Shown one piece after another: positions 55,485-64,000 of a DNA stretch of 64,000 bases; the stretch's first letter is position 1; the number at the start of each line of letters is the position of its first letter. Made by a program: the position numbers and the translations under genes. The DNA comes from Heligmosomoides polygyrus polygyrus (lineage: Eukaryota > Nematoda > Chromadorea > Rhabditida > Heligmosomidae). The stretch covers positions 20,703,114-20,767,113 of the forward strand of contig OX377206.1 in the NCBI GenBank assembly GCA_947396885.1, read 5' to 3'. The notes under the pieces are model-generated. The model made no database searches. It saw only the letters and a program-made list of their open reading frames with translations, and had not been told where the DNA came from.

Positions 55485-56185
55485 AGTTCGCTCATTTCTC
55501 GAGCCATGTTTTGCACATACAATCTGTTAAAGGCCCTGAGGACAAAAATCCCCTTATTGCAGGCTTACAAATCGTATGTGCGTCCAGTAGCTGAGCACGG
55601 CACAACCGTTTTTCACCCTACAAAGAGGAAGATATAGAGGCCAATGAATATATTCAAAACAATTTCACCAGAAAGTTGTTACTTAGAACAACCGGTATAA
55701 ATTGCGAGGAGATTTTCAATGGTAAGGGCAGGAGAATTCAATTGGGTCTTCCATCCCTGATGTCGAGGAGAATTAAACTCGATTTAGTCATGGCCTTCAA
55801 AATTATAACGGGGAAGGTCCACATCAATGCTAGTGACTTCTTTACGGCGGTCTGCTCGAGAACAAGAAGAGCTACTATAAAGTTCAAGGTGGCCACAGCG
55901 AAATCACAGCTGAAGGCAAAGTTTTTTGCTAATAGGACTGTTTCCACCTTCAATTCTATTTCCAAAATGAATTTTCTCACCATGTATCTGGCTCAGTTTA
56001 GAATACTTGCCCATCGTGCTTCTTGATCAGGTGATCACTAGTACATTACTCTATTGTTTCCTGTTTTCTCGTTTTTTCCTGATTACACTAATAGTTCAGA
56101 ATGCAGGTTATGTTTTAACTAGATGGTTTGTTGTTGTGTTTGTTTTCACGCGTGATTCCAAAATCCGCGTCTCGTAAAAAAATAA
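55485..56185 (+). pseudogene. CR1/Jockey-like LINE, 3' end
   Basis: Reads YNLLKALRTKIPLLQAYKSY and VRPVAEHGTTVFHP, then after a frameshift EANEYIQNNFTRKLLLRTTG, RIQLGLPSLMSRRIKLDL and MAFKIITGKV. These match the C-terminal part of non-LTR reverse transcriptases of this type (YKSYVRPI.E...VW.P, QN.FTR..). Ends in an A-rich tail. 5' truncated; same family as 60985-61895. Confidence 0.78.
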
Positions 56186-56989
56186 ACAAAAAAAACTTGG
56201 TGTAGGATCACGAGTTACTGTTTAAACAGTTTAGTTTTCTGGAGTCATTTCTGTCACTTCTATTACATACATATGTACTTTACATATACAAAGCACGGTA
56301 AGCGATAAAAATACAATTTGGTTTTCGGTTGTTCCTCCCTATGTTAATGCTAAACAAGCAGAGAAAATTGATTGTATGTAATCTGTAGACCTGCAAACAG
56401 GTAGTGCGTTTCATCCAGTTTATTGTTTATCAATATTTTCTCGAAAAGTGCTTCGAACACGATTTTGCAGATAAGGGGCTCAAGCGAGTGATACTGTTTA
56501 ACGTAACGATTTTAGGTCTCCATGATCAGGCTCTGAGAGTTAGATTTCGGTGCAGTCAATAAGTTAAAGTCAACCTATATAAAACCTTGTCGCGTAGACT
56601 TAATTTACACTAAAACTAATAAGAGATAAATTTCAGTCAAACTTAAACTGATCATTGATCATGCGTATACCTTAGTTTAAATCCAAATCGCACTTCATAG
56701 CAATGCTCATTCTATTTCCTTCTATTACTATAATTTGTTTTACACATTCTCTATGGCTTAATTTATTTTTAGATTTCCCTTGAATTTTTTTAAAGATTTT
56801 TTTCTGCATAAGGTGCCTGAACGAATCTTTTTTGCTGCGGGTCAAGTAAAGTCAGAACTAGTGCCACGCTCTTCCTTCATTAGATATGTGGGATAAATAA
56901 CTTTCCTAAACAAGAAAGAATAAGGTGCGTGGCTGGTCAATTCCTGTAGAATAAATCCCTGTAGAATGTTTGGGGCAAACCAAAGGGTG

Positions 56990-57110
56990 TGTGCCACACA
57001 TTCTACATACTTCCGTGGGATACCGTGGACGCAATTTGAATGCGTATTTAAACTCTACAAGTGGTTATGGTGACCAGCCGATGGAGAATTCAGTGTTTTT
57101 CCTTGCCAAC
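56990..57110 (-). mobile_element. SINE 3' fragment
   Basis: GTGTGCCACACATTCTACAT ... GATACCGTGGACGCAATTTG ... GACCAGCCGATGGAG match the family in reverse; the rest is lost. Confidence 0.6.
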
Positions 57111-57311
57111 CAATTCTGCAACCAAGTCTTGCGATGAGATCGATAGATTTTCTAGAAAATGATAGGACTCCCTATGCTTACATATCGCGACAACACGTCG
57201 CCAGTTGTAAAGTGCGTTGCGGACGTAGATCTTCAAATTCCTTCCGTAATCACCCAGTGATACATCTTTGATGAGGAACAGTTAATGGTAGGAGAAGTAT
57301 AATGAATATCA

Positions 57312-57415
57312 TGAGAAACATGGCAGCGTTGTCGGAGGATTCCGGCTTTCGCGTTCACCAGAAATCTGTATTCTTGGATCGAGTCGCGCCCAGGTCAATC
57401 AAACGTTTTATCCGT
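57312..57415 (+). mobile_element. SINE 5' fragment
   Basis: GCAGCGTTGTCGGAGGATTC and CGGCTTTCGCGTTCACC, then GATCGAGTCGCGCCCAGGTC, align with the family head through the B-box region. Decayed. Confidence 0.5.
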
Positions 57416-57570
57416 CGGAATTGATGATCTGAAAGTCGTAAACTTCTCGATTTCTTCCGAAATCTGATCGCTTATTTCTAATCCTATTAGTATCTTGTTT
57501 CAGATCAAGAATAATAAGTTAATGTATGTAAATAGTTATAGATAAAAACCACTTTCAATACGGGACGGTA

Positions 57571-58427
57571 TATACCATTTCCACGTCGACACTTTTCAAA
57601 TCAAACGTGGACACTTTTCAAATCAAATTGGACTCCTTTTAAAACTAAATTGGACACTTTTTTATGTTATTTTAAGACTTTCGAAATCAAAGCGAATTTT
57701 TCCAAATTGAATTGAGCTTCTTCTATATTAAACTAAAGGCTCTCCAAAATGTTTGAATATTTTTTGTTCATAGAACATTTTAGTACAACCTTTTTTGAAG
57801 TTTTAAATTACTTCCCAAAAAGAAAACTCATAGTTTGAATTTTATAAAAAATTATTTTTCAAGGAAAAACAATGATTTAAGACTTTTTTTGAAGAGCCGG
57901 ATGCCTCCATACAAAGCTTCGCGATCTTTATTTGATTGATAGCAAAATTTCTGTTTGTATGCAGTTTCACACATGCAAGCGGTGTAACAAAAACCATTGT
58001 AAAAAACACACATATCCTAACTTTCTTGCTGCATGTAAGCATTATTTCCACTTACAATCAAATGAAGATTGCGACTTGCTTCTCGAGGGCATAGCGCGAT
58101 CCAGTCTTTTAATCCACTATTTGTTTGCTGCCTTGTTGCGCTTTAAAAAATTAACTTATTGTTTCTTTCAAAAATTAAAATTTTTTAATAATTATTACAC
58201 TTGTTGGGGTAGCTGAAGTAAAAAAATTCTAAGAAAGTTCTACCAAATTTTTCTTGAACAAAAAATATTCTATCTTCGTGAGTCTGCAATTTAACCTGCC
58301 TAAAGGTCACTTTGATTTAGAAGGGTTCGCTTTGATTTCAAAAGTCTTAGGCTTAGAAGAGTATCCAATTTGAAGTGAAAAGCGTCCAATTTGATTTGAA
58401 AGTTGTCCAATTCGACGTGAAATCATG
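57571..58427. mobile_element. Inverted-repeat DNA element, uninterrupted copy
   Basis: 857 bp. Left end TACCATTTCCACGTCGACAC and right end (reverse complement) CATGATTTCACGTCGAATTG, with copies of AATTGGACACTTTTC in each arm. Uninterrupted sister of 30122-32276. No coding capacity. Confidence 0.75.
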
Positions 58428-58523
58428 AAAATAAGGTAGAAACTAGAAAATTTCCTTTAAAATGTAAGCAATAAATTATGTGAGTTAATGATTGGTGGTA
58501 TATTTATTTAGATTTATATTTCT

Positions 58524-58570
58524 GGGATGCGCCATGCACTCCACTTTACTGCCGTGTCTCACAGTTACAT
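58524..58570 (-). mobile_element. SINE fragment
   Basis: CTGGGATGCGCCATGCACTC is the 3' body of the family in reverse; too short for more. Confidence 0.45.
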
Positions 58571-59069
58571 ACATTCCGTTATTGCTGAATCTTATCCAAA
58601 TAATAGCGGATGCAGACTACAAATAAGTTAGCCCTCTATATATGCCCTTTCTAGATAGTTGTTGGAAAATCATGGACAGCACAACGACAGGAGTCCCAGT
58701 TAGGCTTGCTTAGAAAATGGTTCCAAAACCACGAATAAAAGTATGTGAACACATGAGCCACATTACCTTTCTCTACATGTGTGCTTGTCACAAGAGTGCT
58801 TTCAAAAGCCCTTCGGGCTTAAGCTCATAAGATTGCTCCATACCTTGGCAGAAAAAGTACTGAATTTCTTGACAAATCTACTGATATAGAATGGTTTTCG
58901 CTTTAAAAAATGGCTGACTCAGCTATTGGCTGACAATGAAGAGTGTGGGTTCAGTGACCTTCAGAAATGGATTACATCGCTGTACCACTACAAAAGGGTT
59001 ACTACTGCATGCAGCCAAGCGTGAAAGGAATGGAAGAACTAGCATCTGTAGGAAGCCTAATCCAACCGT

Positions 59070-59135
59070 CTCTCTGTCTGACTTTCTGTCTCTCTGTCAG
59101 CCTGTCTGCCCGATCGTCTGTCTGTCCATCTGCTC
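59070..59135. repeat. (CTGT)n microsatellite
   Basis: Imperfect CTGTCTGTCTCTCTGT-type repeat. Confidence 0.85.
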
Positions 59136-59565
59136 ACGAATGGCTCCTCACGAATTGATCCGGTCTCTACATCTCGAGCGGCATTACTGATGGCTGCTCA
59201 GGGCCAGCCATTCGGAATGGGATAAGCGAATAAGGCAGATGAAGGTCTAAAAAACGGACCATGAGCGAACGATATGATGCCCTTCGTGGCCTTGAAACGG
59301 CTGGTTTCACAACAACTAAGCAGTACCGATCAGCAGATTGGTATAAATTGATTTTATTAAATTTAGACCGGAGTTAAATATTTTGTAGTGAGAATGGGTT
59401 CGGCGGTGGACATATGTACTCTACAATGCATAAGCAATATCGGTTACTATCACTTAGTGGGGCGAGATCCTAGCCAGTTATCGTAATAGGAGCGGTTAGT
59501 TTGGCTGACTGCTGGTAAGTGATATAGGGAAAGAGGACGAATATAAAAAATATGAATCGAACCTA

Positions 59566-60499
59566 TTAAGGGGGGGGGGGTGGCTAAAGTAATGAGACAA
59601 ATTGAAATTTTTTTATTTCTTTCTAACTCAATTACAAGTCAACGATGCTGAGGAATGTGTACGTCATTAAAGTCAATGACTTGCTGCCATCGCTCAGCCA
59701 ATTTCCTGATCCCATCCTTCAAGAACTGCTTGGGCCTTATGTTGATCAACTGCTCGACATGGTTGTCAAGGACTGCTTGGGTTCTTGTGTCCCTCCCGAC
59801 CAGGAAGTCCCATAGGCCCAAGAAGTGGTGGTAGTCGCATGGAGAGATGTCTGGCGAATACGATGGGTGAAGCATGTGAACGTAGCCCAGCCAGGCAAGC
59901 TCATCTGTGGTCACTTGTTCCCGATGGAATGCGGCGTTGTCGAAGAGGAGGACCTTCTTGACGCGCTGAATGAAGATTTCTTGACGCGATGAATAAGTTC
60001 GAGTAGCAGGTCCATCTCTTCTATTTCGTTTAGCATGGCCTTGGAGTCCATCGTCTTGCTTTTGGTAAACAGCTTCCGGTACACCCGTCCATGGGCGCAG
60101 ACCCAAAAGCTCTGAAGGCGCTTCTCGCCGTGAACATCTCGCCGAACGAAGGTCGGTAACAATACACCAGGCCTCACCCAGACTGGCTGCTTGGCAGGGT
60201 TAAGGTAGAAGACGTACTTCTCATCTTGCGTGACTATTGAGTCCAGGCTGCTCGGGGTTGGGAATCGGGAAAAAAATGTGCGACACAGGCCGACTGGTCA
60301 GACTGGGGTTTGGGCATGAGACAGACTGCGGTTTTGGCTTGCTTCTGGAAAGGGCGGAAGTGGTAACTTCTTAGGTGGCCTTCAGTAAGTAGCATACAAA
60401 CATACAAATACGATAAGCACGAAACCAGACTGCTGCCACGATATATTTGGACACGGCATGGAGAGTCTCATTACTTTAGCCCCCCCCCCCCCCCCCTAA
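59566..60499 (-). mobile_element. Mariner with homopolymer-G termini, internally deleted
   Basis: 934 bp between TA dinucleotides. Left end TTAAG, ten or more G, then GCTAAAGTAATGAGAC; the right end is its reverse complement with 18 G. The usual length is about 1.25-1.3 kb, so roughly 300 bp, the transposase N-terminus, is missing. Confidence 0.88.
59639..60270 (-). pseudogene. Mariner transposase lacking the DNA-binding domain
   Basis: Starts within the catalytic domain: SIVTQDEKYVFYLNPAKQPV (first Asp), then FVRRDVHGEKRLQSFWVCAHG, and after a frameshift KKVLLFDNAAFHREQV (second Asp), SYSPDISPCDYHHF (third Asp) and a 3' end WQQVIDFNDVHIPQHR. No helix-turn-helix region remains. All three acidic residues are present. 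A fourth mariner lineage. Confidence 0.82.
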
Positions 60500-60984
60500 T
60501 AGAACTTTGACTCGGGGAGTGGTGCGAGAGTTGGCGCCTGAGTCAGCTGCTCCACTCGTACCCGTGAAGGTCAATTGGAAACTCCGATAGTTACGTGGTT
60601 TGCTGTTCCCATATCGCTGTTAAAAGACATGAAGCGGCAGCATCAACATTCTAGTCACGTTTATTAACTAATAGTTAAGGCAGTGAAGTTAGTATTCTAG
60701 TAGAGCAACATCTTCGATGTGATCTAACGAGTACATAGCGAACAAACAGTACATCACAGTGAAGCCTCAGCTACTTTACAAGCCTCTATGAGAGCCATAA
60801 CAAAACGATGACAGTCCACGTAGTTGTTGTATAGATGTACTGGAGTCACTCGAATCACGTCCGGATACCGTTTATCGACCTGAACAATTCCAGATGACAT
60901 TAGTTACCAAGCAACGGCAAGGCAAAACAGATCTCTTGTACTACAAGGCCATTTCCAACGAACATTTTGCATAAATGCATGTTT

Positions 60985-61895
60985 TTGCAGAAACCAAGTG
61001 CATGCTAATTGGTCTGAATGGTGAGACATCGGTTCCATACAAACTACAATCCACAACTCTCATGCCTGTAGGGGAAGTTTGAGACCTAGGTTTCTTGATT
61101 AATACTAACCTGGACTTCAGCAGCCACTGCCGAACACTTGCGGGGAAAGCGAACTATACCATCTACATTCTGTTCAGGCTTCTACGATCGAAGGATCCTC
61201 AAGTATATTTACGGGTTTATAAATCCTATGTCCGACCGATATTGGAGTTTGGAATAACTGTTTGGAATCCTTGCAAAAAGAAGGATATCGATTTCTTGGA
61301 AAGCGTTCAGAACAGTTTTACCTGAAAGCTATATTTTAGATGTTATGATGTCAACTACTTGCAGCTGTCCAATGGCCAAGAAAGGGCAAAAGCACCTGGT
61401 CTTTCAACGCTGGCTAGTAGAAGCAGAAAGGCTGATCTAGCCATGATGTTCAAAATTCTAACTCAATGGCTCTCCATGGATCCACTTTCATTTTTCGGTG
61501 TACCGTTCACTAGATCTGTGAGAGGTAAACTACGGCTTAACGTCGCGGTTGCAAAGACAACGATTAGGACAAATTTCTTCACCTATAGGAATCTCAGCCA
61601 ATTCAACACGTTACTATTAACAGGTAAGTGATGACAAAATGTCGTTGGGTTGTCTGTCCAGGTCTTCCGTAAACTTATTGAGAAGTGATCTGTTATTGTC
61701 AATTCTTAGTCTTTTCCTGGAACATGTCCCTGATTGTACTGTTTTGGTTACATTTAGCAGACATCACTTTGCAGTTATTTGTTCATTGTTCATCCAGACG
61801 TTACTGTGTAGTTACTTGTTTGTGTTTGATTTCACTTGGTTTCTTAATTTTACAGGTGTGATCACATTCGACGTCTTTAAATAAATAAAAAAATA
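60985..61895 (+). pseudogene. CR1/Jockey-like LINE, 3' end with AAAT tail
   Basis: Reads TKCMLIGLNG, a stop, DLGFLINTNLDFSSHC, LRSKDPQVYLRVYKSYVRPI and LEFGITVWNPCKKKDI, FLESVQNSFT, a stop, and DLAMMFKILTQW. Order and motifs are those of the RT thumb and C-terminus. It ends at 61880-61895 in TAAATAAATAAAAAAATAAA, a LINE-type 3' repeat tail. 5' truncated. Confidence 0.82.
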
Positions 61896-62628
61896 AATAA
61901 AGCGAATTCAAAGAGGAAAAATTTTGCAAGCACCAAAATATTCGCTAAGAAATTCATGGAGTTCTGGTGCCGGTGAGTTCAACACAAAACCTCAGATCCT
62001 GCTCAGATGCGAACCCATATTCCTTGCAATAAGATGTCATTACAGTACCCCACATGGGTTAATTCACACAATGCAACATGTGCGACATCCAAGTCCATTA
62101 GGAAAATGGGGTCCTGAATTTAGGACCCGCCGGCGCCAAAAAAAATACAAGAATGAGAACCCGTAAAACTCCCTTTACTCTATGCGGTGATGAAACCGAT
62201 GGAACCCTATCCAGGAAACCAACAAGTGTAGGCTCGAACCCTGTTCAGTGCGAAACCCTGATCTGCAGAGCAAATGCGTTGAACCAGATACTATCACGAC
62301 GACCATTAATTAGGAATACTCAATCAAATAAAAGGAGCTTATATCGTTGGCCTACATAGTAAATTGTTCTAGAAAAAAGGTGTCTTCGTGTCCTTCGAGC
62401 ATGGAGAACTCGAGGACACAACTGTGGCTAGGCCTGCGACAGGTTCTATTGGGGCGCTTTGGCATGCAACAGCTACTTTGTAATGAAAACGCTGCTGGCT
62501 CCCCGTTGGAACTCGATGCTCATCCTTCCGATAGGTGGTACAGATAAATAAACTGACGCCGACCATAGTGGTGATTGGCTTAGGAAGCACAGCCACAGCC
62601 CCAAACAAACAAACAGGCTGATTTTGTA

Positions 62629-63902
62629 TTAGGCTGTCCCGAAAGTCCTCAGCGTGTTGAGTGCTTCATTTTGTACTACCATAACTTTCTCAATTCTGAT
62701 CGCATTTAGTCGAAGTAAGAACCGTTCGAATCAGCACACTTTTGCCAATGGTATAGCTGTCGACTTTTTCCATCAGCAAAAAAAATTAGGTGGTCGAGGT
62801 TTGACAAAACCCAGGAAAGCTGTTCTGGCTTGGCCCTGATTGGTGAAAGCTTTATCAGCAAGAAAATTCTAAAAGTATTTAAAAAGGTGTTGGTGAGAGG
62901 TCGGTTGGTGAGAGGTCTGAATAATATGGCGGGTGAGGCAGAACCTCAACACTTAATTCGTCAAATTTCCGAATAGTGATTTGGGAAATGTGTGGGTGGC
63001 GTTATCGTGCAAAACAATCGGACCTCTTCTGTTGAGCAGTGCTGGCTGAGATTGACGCATTTCGTCGATTTCCTTAAAGAAGGACTCTGCTGTGATCGTT
63101 CGGCGTGGTGCCAAATAGTTGCAATGGACCACACCAGCCGCCGACCACTACACAGTGACCATTACGTTTTTTGGTGTAGGTTCGTCTTTGGAAAATGTCT
63201 GGGGGTTCATCGGCGTCGAACCACTGTCCAGAACGCTTCCTGTTATCATACAGAATCCACTTTCAATCACAAGTAATGATTCGGTCCGAAAACGGGTCAG
63301 TTTTGTTGCGCAAAAGTAAAGAAGAACACATCTTGAAACGTGACGATTTTTGCCGCTCACTCAACTCGTGGGACACTTTTCGAGCTTTTTCACCTTTCCA
63401 AGGGGTTTCAAAGAATCCGCAACAACAGTTTTACTGACGTATAGCTCTTCCGCGATATCACGAACTGTTTGAGATGGTTGAGCTTCCATCAATTCCCTCA
63501 ATTCGTCGTTCAGGATTGCTCTAGGTCGACCGCTACAGGGATCATCTTCCAGGCAGAAATCTTCGGTCCGAGATTTACTGAAGAACTGGCGCACAGTGCT
63601 TCCTCCAACACTGTAAGGCCCCCACACTTGAACGATCTGTCAAGCTGTCTCATCTGCGGATTACCCCATTTGAAATTAAAATAAAGTATCGTTCGGAATT
63701 GCTCCTTCGACATACTTCAGGAAAGAAGCCCTTCAAGTGCAAAAATATAAAGCAACGTTGAAACATAAATTATTTAGCCAGTTAGAGCGAAAAATTCTGT
63801 ACAGAAAGTAGCATTAATGCGCAATGCAAGTTGAATTTTTACTTAATAATAGACGAATGAAAAATAGTACCACGAAATATTGAGAACTTTCCGGACATCT
63901 TA
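62629..63902 (-). mobile_element. Full-length mariner, old
   Basis: Left end TTAGGCTGTCCCGAAAGTCC after TA; right end (reverse complement) TAAGATGTCCGGAAAGTTCT. Same family as the fragment at 284-620. About 1.27 kb with transposase on the minus strand. Confidence 0.85.
62830..63713 (-). pseudogene. Mariner transposase, degenerate
   Basis: Starts MSKEQFRTILYFNFKWGN at 63713. Frame-shifted pieces read PCSGRPRAILNDELRELMEA, VRDIAEELYVSKTVV (helix-turn-helix) and LLVIESGFCMITGS (decayed first-Asp region), with a PHISQIT-type second-Asp region and VLPHPPY near the end. Multiple stops and frame changes; inactive. Confidence 0.78.
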
Positions 63903-64000
63903 TTAAAATTGAGAACATTTAAGTTTTCAGAACAGCATAGAACAGCAAGAGCACGAAAGCGAATAAATATTAAGTGTCTCAAATTTTATGTGATCGCCTT

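Overview
This is a 64 kb piece of an animal nuclear genome, most likely a nematode. The evidence is one long interrupted gene with nematode-style short introns, a possible spliced-leader acceptor, and degenerate RTE and CR1/Jockey-like retrotransposons, mariners and tRNA-derived SINEs in every interval. A strongylid (hookworm-like) genome is my best guess, from intron size and repeat load; it is an inference. There is a 200-base run of N at 25462-25661. All calls were made by eye, with no alignment or database search.

The only gene identified with certainty is a proton-translocating nicotinamide nucleotide transhydrogenase (NNT; nnt-1 in C. elegans), on the minus strand from 53214 down to 27668. 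I resolved 21 coding exons (2443 nt, 814 codons plus one base). All are in frame, have GT..AG borders and join into a continuous protein: an arginine-rich mitochondrial presequence, the NAD(H)-binding domain I and most of membrane domain II. The last helices and the NADP(H)-binding domain III were not found in the remaining 27 kb downstream. The NNT introns hold a diverged mariner, a tRNA-headed palindrome, a 1.2 kb four-unit foldback element, a Harbinger-like MITE, SINEs and satellite DNA.

Layout: 0.28-0.62 kb mariner fragment; 1.0-1.3 kb minisatellite; 1.75-8.8 kb SINE copies, a double-hairpin MITE (6.06 kb) and an inverted repeat (7.79 kb); 9.77-10.65 kb minisatellite passing into a purine-rich block; 12.7-13.1 kb retroelement remnant; 14.7-16.35 kb a candidate short secreted-protein gene with a related segment; 18.74-22.12 kb a large hAT-like element (8-bp target duplication) containing an RTE fragment and a nested mariner; 25.7-27.0 kb a second mariner; 27.7-53.2 kb NNT; 55.5-56.2 and 61.0-61.9 kb CR1/Jockey-like LINE 3' ends; 57.57-58.43 kb an inverted-repeat element whose sister at 30.12-32.28 kb was split by a 1.28 kb satellite-bearing insertion; 59.57-60.50 kb a mariner with homopolymer-G termini; 62.63-63.90 kb a mariner of the same family as the one at 284.

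The most notable results are: a tRNA-derived SINE family (about 20 copies or fragments, two with 12-13 bp perfect target duplications, one inserted inside another); a dispersed composite minisatellite; several palindromic elements that fit no standard class; a probable 37-nt intron in NNT; and a pair of conserved segments that may define a small secreted-protein family.
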